From: DATFQI01 sp963831105
GTDB taxonomy: Bacteria > Actinomycetota > Thermoleophilia > Solirubrobacterales > Solirubrobacteraceae
Assembly: GCA_963831105.1 (NCBI GenBank)
Contig: CAWHOS010000003.1
Location: 434,001 to 498,000, forward strand
DNA length: 64,000 bases
Direction of reading: 5' to 3'
Shown: positions 10,801 through 19,768 of the stretch, piece by piece
Numbering within the stretch: the first letter of the stretch is position 1
How the letters are laid out: each line of letters begins with the position of its first letter
Position numbers and translations under genes: made by a program
Notes under the pieces: model-generated
The model's database searches: none
What the model saw: the letters and a program-made list of their open reading frames with translations, nothing else
What the model was told of the DNA's origin: nothing

Positions 10801-11398
10801 CGAACGCCCGCGCCACCTCGGCTTCGTCGAGGCGTTCCCCAACAACCCGCGCCGCGCGCCGCACGCCGAGCGCCGGACCGGCCTGGTGCGGCTCGTGCGC
10901 AGCGTGGACCTCGCCGCCCGCCGCCACCGCGTCGGCGCCGGCGCCGCGCCCGCGGGCACGCCGTCGCTGGAGCTCGGGGCGCTGCACGAGGAGCCGCAGA
11001 CCGGCTCGATCCCCGTCTGGTTCAGCGACGACCGGCTCGTCACCGGCGAGCCGCAGCCCCCGGCCGGCGCGGACCGGCGGGCCGCGCTGCGCTGGGCCGC
11101 CGCGCCGCTGACGTGGCGCGGCGAGGACGCCGGCCCGCTGGCGCCGCGCGTGCGGGCCACAGGGCGGCGGCTGGCCACCGGCCTGCGCGCCCCGGCGCCC
11201 CCGCCCGCCGCACCCGGGGGCGAGCCGGCGGGCTACCTGTGGCGAGAGGGCGACGGCGGCCGCGGGCACGAGCTGTTCGCCGCCGTGCACCCCGTCACGG
11301 GCGACCAGCTCGTGACCCCGTGGCCGCTCGAGGCGGCCGACCTGGGCTACGGCCCCGTACGGTCGCTCGGGTGGGCCGCCACCGTCGGCCCCTCTTAG
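7814..11398 (+). CDS. Bifunctional GT4-GT2 glycosyltransferase with DUF5648-like C-terminal region
   Basis: A protein of about 1,190 residues. Residues 1-360 are a GT4 module ('LYLAPWVDYGGSDKGTIDW', 'VLFPGRLAEQKDPELMV', 'SRFEGVPYVVYEAMAMGLPV'). Residues about 390-640 are a GT2 module ('LVSVVIPCFNHGRYLTAC', 'VVVDDASTEPETRAVL', 'LPVDADN', 'GHEDWDFALQL'). The remaining 550 residues have no enzyme motif. They contain spaced phrases such as 'HELFAAVHPVTGDQLVTPW' followed by 'AADLGYGPVRSLGWA', which resemble the DUF5648 repeat ('NPxTGDHxxT ... LGYxxEGxxWYA'). Frames shift near 8200 and 8425 only; the rest is clean. The start is a GTG at 7814. It could add two successive sugars while its tail binds glycan. 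Confidence 0.8.
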
Positions 11399-11455
11399 CG
11401 CTCAGCCGGTCGCCGTACCATGGGCGTCGCGCTTCGGACGCTCCGTGCGCCGCCC

Positions 11456-12295
11456 ATGACCGACCAGCCCAGCGAAACCAGCCGCATCGACGACGCGATG
11501 GCCTCCGTCCGCGAGGCCGTCGAGCAGCAGCTCGGCGTCGAGCGCCCCGAGCACCTCGACATCGACCCCGCCGGGCTCGTGCGCTTCTCCGACGACCTCC
11601 CCGCCGAGATCGACGACGAGCGCAAGGCCGCCCTGCTCACCCGCGCGGACGAGCTGCAGCCCTGGCTGCAGGGCCCGTTCTACCTCGGCGGCGACCTGGT
11701 GATCGGCGGCGCCTGGCGCAACGACCAGCGCTGGGCCGGCTTCGGGCGCGAGGTGGCGGAGGACCTGTCGGGCGTGCGCGTGCTCGACGTCGGCTCCAAC
11801 GCCGGCTACGACCCGTTCATGTTCGCGCTGCGCGGCGCGACCGAGATCCTCGCCTGCGAGCCGTTCCAGTTCATCAACCAGGCGCGCTTCCTCGAGGAGA
11901 TCTACCGCACCGGCGTCGACTTCCAGCCCCTCAAGTGGGAGGACCTCGACCCCGCCGTGCACGGGACCTTCGACCTCGTGCACTGCCACGGCGTGCTCTA
12001 CCACGAGCCGCACCCGATGGCGATGCTCGAGCGGCTGCGCTCGATGCTCGCCCCCGGCGGCACGATGTTCCTCGGCTCGATGATGCTGGCGAGCGCCGAG
12101 CTGTCGGAGTACGCGCGCTTCGTGCCGGGCGCCTACTACGGCGACCCCACGTGGTGGTGGGTCCCGGGCCGCCTGTGCCTGCGCTGGATGCTCGAGACGG
12201 CCGGCCTCGCGGTGGGTGACCTCTTCGGCGTCCACGACGGGCCTCCGGGCGAGTTCCCGGTCATCAACGGCTACTTCCGCACGACGCTCCCGTGA
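11456..12295 (+). CDS. CmoB/DUF1698-like SAM methyltransferase in a Wzt/Wzm operon
   Basis: A 279-residue class I methyltransferase. Motif I is 'VRVLDVGSNAGYDPFMFA'; 'HGVLYHEPHPMAMLERLR' and 'PGGTMFLGSMM' follow. This pattern belongs to the family of tRNA U34 carboxymethyltransferase CmoB and its many sugar-modifying relatives. An ATG at 11456 (MTDQPSETSRID) is preferred over the ATG at 11420, which lies inside a TACCAT hexamer (11416-11421) that could be the -10 element. The stop overlaps the GTG of the Wzt gene (GTGA, 12292-12295). By analogy with the WbdD/Wzt pair in ABC-dependent O-antigen export, it may methylate the chain end; that is inference. Confidence 0.78.
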   Translation: MTDQPSETSRIDDAMASVREAVEQQLGVERPEHLDIDPAGLVRFSDDLPAEIDDERKAALLTRADELQPWLQGPFYLGGDLVIGGAWRNDQRWAGFGREVAEDLSGVRVLDVGSNAGYDPFMFALRGATEILACEPFQFINQARFLEEIYRTGVDFQPLKWEDLDPAVHGTFDLVHCHGVLYHEPHPMAMLERLRSMLAPGGTMFLGSMMLASAELSEYARFVPGAYYGDPTWWWVPGRLCLRWMLETAGLAVGDLFGVHDGPPGEFPVINGYFRTTLP

Positions 12296-13551
12296 CCCCG
12301 GGCGGCGGCAGCACGCCCGCCGTGGCGGTGTCGGACGCGCGCAAGGCGTTCCGCCGCCCGCACGAGGCGTCGCACACGCTCAAGGAGCGCGTCCTGCACC
12401 CGCTGCGCAACCGCGGCACGGATCACCTGGAGGCCCTGCGCGGCGTCTCGTTCGAGGTCGGCAAGGGCGAGTTCTTCGGCATCGTCGGCCGCAACGGGTC
12501 GGGCAAGAGCACGCTGCTGAAGTGCCTCGGCGGCATCTACAAGCTCGACGCCGGCGAGATCCACGTCGACGGGCGGATGTCGACGTTCATCGAGCTCGGC
12601 GTCGGCTTCAACCCCGACCTCGCCGCCCGCGACAACGTGGTCCTCAACGGGATCATGATGGGCCTCACGGCGCGCGAGGCGCGCCGGCGCTACGACCAGG
12701 TGATCGAGTTCGCCGAGCTCGAGGACTACCAGGACCTCAAGCTCAAGAACTACTCCTCCGGCATGCACGTCCGGCTGGCGTTCTCGGTCGCGATCCAGGT
12801 CGACGCGTCGATCCTGCTCATCGACGAGGTGCTCGCCGTCGGCGACGCCGCCTTCCAGCAGAAGTGCTTCGACGTCTTCAACGAGATGCGCGACGCGGGC
12901 CGCACGATCCTGCTCGTCACGCACGACATGGGCACCGTGACGCGCTTCTGCCACCGCGCGATGCTGCTCGAGCGCGGCGAGGTCGTGATGCTCGGCGACC
13001 CCAAGGACGTCGGCAGCCGCTACCTGGAGCTCAACTTCGGCCGCGCCGCCGACGAGGGCCCCGACGCGACCTCCGAGCAGGCCTCCTCGCGCCCGGGCGA
13101 CCACGACGCCCGGATCGCCGAGTGCTGGATCGAGGACGAGCAGGGCAACCGGACCGAGACCTGCGTGCAGGGGCGCGACTACACGTTCCGGACCCACGTC
13201 GAGTTCGCCCGCGACGTCGAGGACCCGGCCTTCACGATGATCTTCTACAACGACCACTGGGACGAGCTGCTCGTCGCCACGACGGCCTGGGGGCACGAGC
13301 GCGCCGGCTCGTTCGCGGCCGGGGACTCGGCCACGTTCTCGGTCGAGTTCACCTGCGTGTTCGCGCCCGGCCGCTACCAGCCGACGGCGATCGTCGCGCA
13401 TCGCGGCTCCGGCAACGACATGATCGACCGCTGGGACAAGGTCCTCTCGTTCGTCGTCGTCGGGCCGACCGCGACCGGCGGGCTGGTCGACGTACCGCAC
13501 CGCATCACGGTCGAGCCGCGCGCCCGCCGCGCGCCGGAGAGGATCGCGTGA
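12292..13551 (+). CDS. wzt: Wzt-type polysaccharide ABC exporter ATPase with C-terminal glycan-recognition domain
   Basis: A 419-residue ATP-binding subunit of the ABC-2 exporter that moves a lipid-linked polymer across the membrane. Walker A 'GRNGSGKST' is at residues 66-74, the signature 'YSSGM' at about 154-158 and Walker B 'ILLIDE' at about 174-179, with the H-loop in 'VTHDMG'. After about residue 280 a second domain ('RIAECWIEDEQGNRTE' to 'PHRITVEPR') looks like the Wzt C-terminal beta-sandwich, which in E. coli O8/O9a binds the terminal glycan. The start overlaps the methyltransferase stop, and the stop overlaps the permease start. The frame is clean. Confidence 0.92.
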   Translation: MTPGGGSTPAVAVSDARKAFRRPHEASHTLKERVLHPLRNRGTDHLEALRGVSFEVGKGEFFGIVGRNGSGKSTLLKCLGGIYKLDAGEIHVDGRMSTFIELGVGFNPDLAARDNVVLNGIMMGLTAREARRRYDQVIEFAELEDYQDLKLKNYSSGMHVRLAFSVAIQVDASILLIDEVLAVGDAAFQQKCFDVFNEMRDAGRTILLVTHDMGTVTRFCHRAMLLERGEVVMLGDPKDVGSRYLELNFGRAADEGPDATSEQASSRPGDHDARIAECWIEDEQGNRTETCVQGRDYTFRTHVEFARDVEDPAFTMIFYNDHWDELLVATTAWGHERAGSFAAGDSATFSVEFTCVFAPGRYQPTAIVAHRGSGNDMIDRWDKVLSFVVVGPTATGGLVDVPHRITVEPRARRAPERIA

Positions 13552-14411
13552 CCGTGGCCGACCCCACCGCCGGCGCGGACCTCGGCGCGCGCGTGATCGG
13601 GCCGTCGGCGCTGGCCGGCGGCTTCCGCCGCTTCGCGACGCTCGCGTGGACGATGGCCGTGCTCGAGTTCAAGCTGAAGTTCTTCGGCTCGATCCTGGGC
13701 TACTTCTGGCAGCTCGCGCGCCCGCTGCTGCTGTTCGGCGTCCTCTACATCGTGTTCACGCAGGCGTTCCCGCTCGGCGAGGGCGTGCCCTACTACCCCG
13801 TGCTGCTGCTGACCGGGATCGTGATCTACACGTTCCACGCCGACGCGACCAGCAGCGCGGTGTCCGCGGTCCTGGACCGCGAGAACATCGTGCGCAAGAT
13901 CCACTTCCCGCGGCTGGCGATCCCGGCGGCGGTGGTCCTCACCGCGATCTTCAACCTGGGCCTGAACCTGATCGCCGTCGGCGTCTTCTTCGCCATCTCC
14001 GGCGTCCCGGTGCGCGCGTCGTGGCTGCAGTTCCCGCTGCTGCTGGGCTACCTGGTCATGTTCTCGTTCGGCCTGTCGATGCTGCTGTCGGCGTGGTTCG
14101 TGCGCTACCGCGACGTCAAGCCGATCTGGGACGTGCTCCTGCAGATCACGTTCTACGCGTCGCCGGTGCTGTGGGTGACCGAGCGCATCGACATCCCCTG
14201 GCTGAAGACCCTGATCATGAACCTGAATCCGCTCGCGCCGCTGCTCCAGCAGGTGCGCCACACGCTCGTCGACCCGGCGGCGCCGAGCGCCGCCGAGGTG
14301 ATGGGCGGCAAGATCCACCTGCTCGTGCCGATCGGGATCGTGCTCGGACTGTTCGCCCTGGGGATCTACGTCTTCTCCCGCGAGGCCCCGCGGATCGCCG
14401 AGGACCTCTAG
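13548..14411 (+). CDS. wzm: Wzm/TagG-type ABC-2 polysaccharide export permease
   Basis: A 287-residue membrane subunit partnering the Wzt ATPase. A cytoplasmic N-terminus with an amphipathic interface stretch ('LEFKLKFFGSILGYFWQLAR') precedes about six membrane helices. 'RENIVRKIHFPRLAIPAA' and 'SAWFVRYRDVKPIWDVLLQ' are the conserved coupling regions of Wzm/TagG/RfbA permeases. A GTG at 13548 overlaps the Wzt stop (GTGA). The stop TAG (14409-14411) overlaps the opposing stop of the GT2-GT4 gene, so the two transcription units converge with no spacer. Confidence 0.92.
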   Translation: MTVADPTAGADLGARVIGPSALAGGFRRFATLAWTMAVLEFKLKFFGSILGYFWQLARPLLLFGVLYIVFTQAFPLGEGVPYYPVLLLTGIVIYTFHADATSSAVSAVLDRENIVRKIHFPRLAIPAAVVLTAIFNLGLNLIAVGVFFAISGVPVRASWLQFPLLLGYLVMFSFGLSMLLSAWFVRYRDVKPIWDVLLQITFYASPVLWVTERIDIPWLKTLIMNLNPLAPLLQQVRHTLVDPAAPSAAEVMGGKIHLLVPIGIVLGLFALGIYVFSREAPRIAEDL

Positions 14412-16387
14412 CCGGCGATCCGGTTCAAGAACGCCTCGAGCTCGTCGATCCGCCGGCTCCAGGCGAAGTCCTCCGCCGTCTCGGTCCCGGCGCGGCCGAG
14501 CCGCTCGCGCAGCGCGGGGTCCCCCAGCAGCCGCCCCAGCGCGCCTGAGACGGACTCGACCGTCGGCTCGGGGATCAGGCAGTTGACGCCGTCCACGCAG
14601 AAGTCGCGGTTGCCGTGGGCGTCCGTGCAGACGACCGCGCCGCCGGTCGCCATCGCCTCCAGCGGCGGCAGGCAGAAGCCCTCGTGGGTCGAGGTCTGGA
14701 CGAACACCGCGGCCTCGTTGAGCAGCCGGTTGACGCCCTCGTCGCTGGGTCGCTCGACGTAGCGCGCGCCGTAGCGCGGGCCGAGCTCGGGCTCGATGCC
14801 GAACAGGCACAGCTCGGGCCGGGCGCCGGCCGCGCCGAGCGCCTGCCACGCGTCGATCGTCAGCGGCAGGTTCTTGAGCGGGTTGGTGCGCCCGAGCGCG
14901 AGCAGCATGTCGTCGCGGCGGCGCACGTCCGCGAGCGGGCGGAACGTGCCGAGGTCGATCCCGGGCGGCACGAGCTCGGCGCTCAGGCCGCGCTCCTGCA
15001 GGCGCTCGCGGTTCCAGCCCGAGATCGTCATGTAGCGGAACTCGTGGCGGTAGCCGTTGAGCACGTGCGCCTGCATCTCGAGCGAGTCGGGGTAGTAGCT
15101 CGTCTCGATGTCCTGGACGAAGAAGACGGGCACGCCGTGGCGCATCGAGCCCAGCCACACCGGGGGCCCGGTGTTCCACCAGGTGGCGACCTTGATCGCC
15201 TCGAGCGGCTCGATCGCGGCCAGCAGGTCGTCGTAGTCCTCGAACGTGCGCGTCGGGACCTCGAGCGGGAACCAGTCGGGGTGCTCGCCGAGCGAGAACA
15301 GCTGGGCGTCGTGGCCGCGCTCGGCCAGCCGGTTGAGGTGCTCGAAGATGTCGCGGTGGCCGCCGCCGACGCCGGTGTCCTCGGTCACATAGACGATCCG
15401 CAGCGAGCCGTCCTCGCGGCGCACGCGGCGCTCGTCGAAGTACGGCTTCCAGCGCTGCCAGAACAGCCGCTGGGAGGCGAGCTCGCGCTCGCCCGGCTCG
15501 GTCGGCCGCGTCTGCGACTCGAGGTGGATCAGCGACGCGCGCGGCGAGTAGTAGGTGCGGTAGCCGGCCATCCAGCCGCGCAGGCACCAGTCCATGTCCT
15601 CGTAGGCCATGCCGTAGGCCTCGTCGAAGCCGCCGATGGCGTCGAGCACGGCGCGCTTGGCGTACAGGCACGCGCCGGTCGCCCCGATCACCGGGGTGGT
15701 GATGTTGGCCTCGATGTGGACGGCGTCCTTGAAGCGGTAGCGGTGGTCGAACCACTCCGGCGCGCCGAGGTTGCGGTAGGAGCCGGCCGACTGGATGCGC
15801 ATGTCGGGGTACAGCAGCTTGGGCCCGACGAAGCCGATGTGGTCCGCGCGGTAGGCCGCGTACTGCATGCGCTCCAGCCAGCCCGAGCGCGCGATCACGT
15901 CGGAGTTGAGGACGACCACGTCGTCGCCCGGCGCGGCGAGCGCGATGCCGCGGTTGGCCGCCTTGGCGAAGCCGCCGTTGGCCTCCATCAGCTCGACACG
16001 CGCGCCGCGCAGGCCCTTCAGCGCCTCGCGGTGCGCGGGGTCGGGCGAGCCGTCGTCGACGACCACGACGCGCACGCGCTTGCGCTCCGTCGTCTTGCGC
16101 ACGCTCTTGACCGCCTGCTCGGCCAGGGCCGGGTCGCCGTAGGTCGGGATCACCACCGTCACGGGGCGCCACTGCTCGCGGTACCAGCGCCGCGCCCGCG
16201 CCTCCTCGGCGCCGAAGCGGCGCCCGTAGCCGAGCCGCGGCCCCAGCGGTGTCCCGCGCAGCGGGAACGTGATCGCGCGATAGGCGACCTCGCGGGCGCC
16301 GTGGTACTCGAGCGTCAGGCGCGCGCGGCGCCACAGGTCGGCGAGGCGGCCCTTGCGGACGGGCGGGTGCGGTGGGCGGGTGCTCAT
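14408..16387 (-). CDS. Bifunctional GT2-GT4 glycosyltransferase
   Basis: A 659-residue protein. A GT2 domain (about residues 75-300) has 'VTVVIPTYGDPALAEQA', 'VVVVDDGSPDPAHREAL', 'VVVLNSDVIARSGWLERM' and 'YEDMDWCLRGWMAGY', resembling rhamnosyltransferase-type enzymes. A GT4 domain (about 355-659) has 'GVGGGHRDIFEHLNRLAE', 'MLLALGRTNPLKNLPLTID' and 'STHEGFCLPPLEAMATGGAV'. The ATG start at 16387 overlaps the stop of the upstream GT2 gene (ATGA). The frame is clean. Two fused transferases suggest two sequential linkages of one repeat unit. Confidence 0.9.
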   Translation of the reverse strand: MSTRPPHPPVRKGRLADLWRRARLTLEYHGAREVAYRAITFPLRGTPLGPRLGYGRRFGAEEARARRWYREQWRPVTVVIPTYGDPALAEQAVKSVRKTTERKRVRVVVVDDGSPDPAHREALKGLRGARVELMEANGGFAKAANRGIALAAPGDDVVVLNSDVIARSGWLERMQYAAYRADHIGFVGPKLLYPDMRIQSAGSYRNLGAPEWFDHRYRFKDAVHIEANITTPVIGATGACLYAKRAVLDAIGGFDEAYGMAYEDMDWCLRGWMAGYRTYYSPRASLIHLESQTRPTEPGERELASQRLFWQRWKPYFDERRVRREDGSLRIVYVTEDTGVGGGHRDIFEHLNRLAERGHDAQLFSLGEHPDWFPLEVPTRTFEDYDDLLAAIEPLEAIKVATWWNTGPPVWLGSMRHGVPVFFVQDIETSYYPDSLEMQAHVLNGYRHEFRYMTISGWNRERLQERGLSAELVPPGIDLGTFRPLADVRRRDDMLLALGRTNPLKNLPLTIDAWQALGAAGARPELCLFGIEPELGPRYGARYVERPSDEGVNRLLNEAAVFVQTSTHEGFCLPPLEAMATGGAVVCTDAHGNRDFCVDGVNCLIPEPTVESVSGALGRLLGDPALRERLGRAGTETAEDFAWSRRIDELEAFLNRIAG

Positions 16388-17340
16388 GGCTGTGACGATT
16401 CCTCGAAGGTGTCGCGACCCTCGAGCGAGAGCCGTCCGCGCACGGCGCGGGGGAGCTTGTCGGCGCGCGAGCCGGCGATCGCGCCGGCGGCCCGGACCGT
16501 CCAGTGGCGCACGGAGCGCGCGCCCTCGCGCACGACCGTGCGCGGCGGGACGCTGCCGCGCAGGCTGCGCACATCGGAGCGTACGCGGCTCTGGATCGTC
16601 AGCAGCGTCGCCACGGGCCTCGCCGGCTCGACCCACCCGTGCACCTCGCGCAGGCCGCGCCACTCGTCGAAGGAGCGGCGGAACTGCGCGACGGTCGCGT
16701 ACTCGTGCGAGTGGATCACGGCGGCGTCCGGCACGTAGGCCTTGGCGAAGCCGGCGCGCAGCATGTCCAGCGCGAGCGCCTGGTCCTCCGCGTAGGGCAC
16801 CTCCCGGAACGGCACGCGCTCCCACGCGCGGCGCGCGACGGCGCCGTTGGCATCGGTGAAGAACGTCTCGGCGCCCGGCCCGCGCGGCGCCGTCGTGCGG
16901 TCCACGCGCGGGCGGCCGTCGGGCGCCAGCGAGGCGAACCAGCCGTCGAGCTCGCGCCGCACCGCGGCGGGCGCGCCGGCGCGCGGCCGGTACGGGCCGT
17001 AGGCCAGCCCGACGTCGTCGGCGAGCTCGAAGCCGGCGAGCAGCCGCGCGAGCCAGTGCTCGTCGGCCGGCACGGCGTCCTGGGTGAGGAACGCGACGTG
17101 CGTGCCGCGCGAGCGCTCCATCAGGCGGTTGCGGGTCCCGCCGTGGGAGAAGCGCTCGACGGCGAACACCGTCGCGCCGTGGCGCCGGGCCAGCTCGCCG
17201 GAGCCGTCGCGCGAGCCCGAGTCGGCCACGAGCAGCTCGACGGGCCGGTCGAGCCGCTGCCCGCGCACGGCGTCGAGCACGTCGCCCAGCAGGCGGCCCC
17301 CGTCGCGCACGGGGATCGCCACCGTGATCGGCTCGGTCAC
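16384..17340 (-). CDS. GT2-family glycosyltransferase
   Basis: A 318-residue inverting glycosyltransferase of the rhamnosyltransferase-like GT2 group. 'ITVAIPVRDGGRLLGDVLDA' opens the fold, 'LLVADSGSRDGSGELARRHG' is the nucleotide-binding loop, 'HVAFLTQDAVPADEHWL' carries the acidic donor motif and 'YAEDQALALDML' the catalytic ED region. A basic C-terminal tail follows. The GTG at 17340 overlaps the stop of the 803-residue membrane protein (GTGA), and its own stop overlaps the ATG of the GT2-GT4 gene, so the three form a tightly coupled operon read leftwards from about 19.77 kb. Confidence 0.88.
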   Translation of the reverse strand: MTEPITVAIPVRDGGRLLGDVLDAVRGQRLDRPVELLVADSGSRDGSGELARRHGATVFAVERFSHGGTRNRLMERSRGTHVAFLTQDAVPADEHWLARLLAGFELADDVGLAYGPYRPRAGAPAAVRRELDGWFASLAPDGRPRVDRTTAPRGPGAETFFTDANGAVARRAWERVPFREVPYAEDQALALDMLRAGFAKAYVPDAAVIHSHEYATVAQFRRSFDEWRGLREVHGWVEPARPVATLLTIQSRVRSDVRSLRGSVPPRTVVREGARSVRHWTVRAAGAIAGSRADKLPRAVRGRLSLEGRDTFEESSQP

Positions 17341-19748
17341 CGCCGGACCGCCTCGATCCAGTCCCAGCGGCCCTCGCACAGTCGCTTCGCCTCGCGGGGC
17401 GCGACGCGCACGAGCGACTGGCCGTCCTCGACCGGCTCGAGCGCGAGCGGGCCGAGCACGCCGTTGTAGCCGTCGCCCGGCAGCGGCCGCCCGCCGCCGC
17501 GGCGGAGCTCGACCTTGTGCAGGCCGGGGCGGAGCTGCAGCTCGCCGGCCTGCAGCCACTGCCCCGGGCTGTTGACCGCATGCGGGGCGCCGACCTTGCG
17601 TCCGTCGATGCGCACCTCCATCGGCCGCCCGGTCGACAGCTGCAGCCACGCGCGGTAGCGGCCGGCCGTCGAGGTCCGGATCGTGCCGACGAGCCGGCCC
17701 GGCGTGTGCAGGTTCACCATCAGCGGCATGCTCGCGTCCGGCACCCAGCCGACCGGCCGGCCGGCCGGGGCCGTCACGCCCATCGTCGGGACGTCGGGGC
17801 GCCGCGCGGCGACCAGCTCGCCGCCCTCGCCGCGGGCACGCTCGGCGAGCTCGCGGACCGCGGCGCAGCTCGGCGCGCCCGTCGCGTCGATGCGGCCGCC
17901 GAGCGGGAGGTGGTCGAGCACCTCGACCGAGCGGTCCCGGCGCCACAGCTCGTAGTACGCGTTCGAGTAGACGCGGCGGAAGTCCGAGGGCGGGCGGCTG
18001 GCCACCGGCGAGCGGCGCGTGACGATCCCGTCGAAGCGCTGGACGAACTCGAGCGTCTGCTGGTCGAGGTCGAAGGACTGGCCGAAGATCGGCGCCGGCT
18101 CGCGCAGCGCGACGACGTCGGGCGACTCGGACTCCGAGCCCGAGTCGTTGCGGACCGAGCGGGAGAAGTACTTGGAGTACTCCTCCCACTCGTTGACGAG
18201 CCAGTAGCCGCCTCCGGCGTGCTCGGCGGCGTCCTGGAGCGCCTCCATCCGGTCGGTGGGCGCGAACCGCGCCTCGTGACCGGCGACGGCGTCCGAGAAG
18301 AGGACCGCGCCGCCGATCCCGACGGCGAGGCCGACCGCGGCCACGCGCGCGACCATGCGGCGCGCGCACCACAGCTCCCAGACCCCAAGACCGGCCATCA
18401 GCACGACGGCGGGCGCGAGGATGACGAGCAGCTTGGCGTCGGCGTACGGGGACAGGCGCGGGGCGGCGAGCGCGGCGGTCAGCCCGCAGCCGATGATCAG
18501 CAGCGGCCCGCCGAAGCGCCGGCGGGCGAGCTGGACCACCGTCCCGAAGGCGGCGAGCGCCAGGATCAGCGCGATCAGCACCGCCTGGACCGCCGACACG
18601 ACCCCGCCGGAGACCGGCGAGCGGTAGTCCTCGCCGAGCCAGATCCCCGCCGCCTGGTAGGCCGGCAGCGGGCGCGTCAGGTGCCCGAACGTCGCCGGGG
18701 TCGGCGCGGCCGCGTTGGCCTGCTCGAAGGAACTGCCGGCGCCGCGCGCGTAGGAGAGCACGTCACCGATCAGCGGGCCCGTGACCACGAGCACCGTGAC
18801 GAGCCCGACGGCGGCGGCGAGCAGCAGCATCCGCAGCGGCGGGCGCTTGGGCGCCGCGAGCAGCGCGGCGGCGGCCAGCGCCGTGAGCATCAGGGCGTAC
18901 GGCGCGCCACCGCCCGACAGCACGAGCACGATCGGCGCGAGGCAGAGCGCCAGCACCGCACCGAAGCCGGGCCGCACGCCCTGCGCCAGCGCCTCGGCGA
19001 CCACGGCCGCCGACAGGCAGACGAGCAGCACCATCACGATCTCCTTGATCGCGCCGTGCTGGGAGTACTGGTAGGTGAGGTTGGCGGCGGCGGCGATGAC
19101 GCGCGATCGCCGCCGCGACGGGGCCCGGGCGCCGGCCCGGCGCGCGAGCTGCGTCAGCGCGGCGGCGGTGCCGGCGGCGACCGTCGCCATGAACGGCTGG
19201 TACACGGCCGCCGCGTCGATCCCCGTGAACGGCCGCAGCGTCGCGATCAGCCCGTGCGAGCCCATCGGGTAGCGCTGGCCGACCCCGGAGGCCTGCATGA
19301 TCGTCGTCGTCGAGAACGGCGGGCCCGGCGCCGTGTAGCCGTGCTGGGCCAGCAGGTCGATGTAGACCATGTTCACGGACGTGTCGTTGACGAAGTTGTA
19401 GCCCGCCCACGTCCAGTGGCCCGTCAGCAGGGAGGGGCCGACGAAGATCGCGTAGGCGAGCAGCGCCGCCGCGCCCGCCCAGCCCGGGCGCAGGCGCGCG
19501 CGCAGGTCGCGGCGGGCGAGCAGCAGGCCCGCGGCGGCGGTCGCCGCGACGGCCACGGCGGCCACGGGCGCGGTCCCGTGCAGCCGGTAGATCACGGTCA
19601 CCAGCGCGATCGCCGTCGCACCGCCGACCGGCGCGAGCAGCGCGCTCGGGAGCGGCCAGCGCGCGAGGCGCTCCACGAGCAGCCCGATGCCGACGGCGAG
19701 CAGCGCCGCGATGACCGGTGTCCAGAGGTAGGCGAGGATCGTCGTCAT
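17337..19748 (-). CDS. 803-residue polytopic membrane protein with C-terminal beta-rich extracytoplasmic domain
   Basis: I do not recognise a named family. Residues 1-490 are about twelve hydrophobic helices in a GT-C-like arrangement; loops contain 'NFVNDTSVNMVYIDLLAQHG' and 'GQRYPMGSHGLIATL'. The last 310 residues are soluble. Within them, about 655-775 ('GRLVGTIRTSTAGRYRAWLQ', 'MEVRIDGRKV', 'LRPGLHKVELRRG') read like a carbohydrate-binding jelly roll with the usual 'GxHxVEL' strand. It is the first gene of an operon with two glycosyltransferase genes and follows a TAGGCT hexamer, so it probably transfers, polymerises or recognises a sugar outside the membrane. The ATG at 19748 starts a convincing first helix. 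Confidence 0.7.
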   Translation of the reverse strand: MTTILAYLWTPVIAALLAVGIGLLVERLARWPLPSALLAPVGGATAIALVTVIYRLHGTAPVAAVAVAATAAAGLLLARRDLRARLRPGWAGAAALLAYAIFVGPSLLTGHWTWAGYNFVNDTSVNMVYIDLLAQHGYTAPGPPFSTTTIMQASGVGQRYPMGSHGLIATLRPFTGIDAAAVYQPFMATVAAGTAAALTQLARRAGARAPSRRRSRVIAAAANLTYQYSQHGAIKEIVMVLLVCLSAAVVAEALAQGVRPGFGAVLALCLAPIVLVLSGGGAPYALMLTALAAAALLAAPKRPPLRMLLLAAAVGLVTVLVVTGPLIGDVLSYARGAGSSFEQANAAAPTPATFGHLTRPLPAYQAAGIWLGEDYRSPVSGGVVSAVQAVLIALILALAAFGTVVQLARRRFGGPLLIIGCGLTAALAAPRLSPYADAKLLVILAPAVVLMAGLGVWELWCARRMVARVAAVGLAVGIGGAVLFSDAVAGHEARFAPTDRMEALQDAAEHAGGGYWLVNEWEEYSKYFSRSVRNDSGSESESPDVVALREPAPIFGQSFDLDQQTLEFVQRFDGIVTRRSPVASRPPSDFRRVYSNAYYELWRRDRSVEVLDHLPLGGRIDATGAPSCAAVRELAERARGEGGELVAARRPDVPTMGVTAPAGRPVGWVPDASMPLMVNLHTPGRLVGTIRTSTAGRYRAWLQLSTGRPMEVRIDGRKVGAPHAVNSPGQWLQAGELQLRPGLHKVELRRGGGRPLPGDGYNGVLGPLALEPVEDGQSLVRVAPREAKRLCEGRWDWIEAVRR

Positions 19749-19768
19749 GACAAAGGCGAAGGCGGAGC

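Noticed and set aside
8369..11290. A 970-codon open frame antisense to the GT4-GT2 gene, and a 1,460-codon frame on the + strand at 7831-12219
   Set aside because: Both are rich in Arg/Ala/Pro/Gly without domain motifs and lie over clear genes in another frame. High GC makes stop-free shadow frames common.
11420..11455. ATG at 11420 as start of the CmoB-like methyltransferase
   Set aside because: It overlaps a TACCAT -10-like hexamer and adds 12 unconserved residues; the ATG at 11456 fits better.
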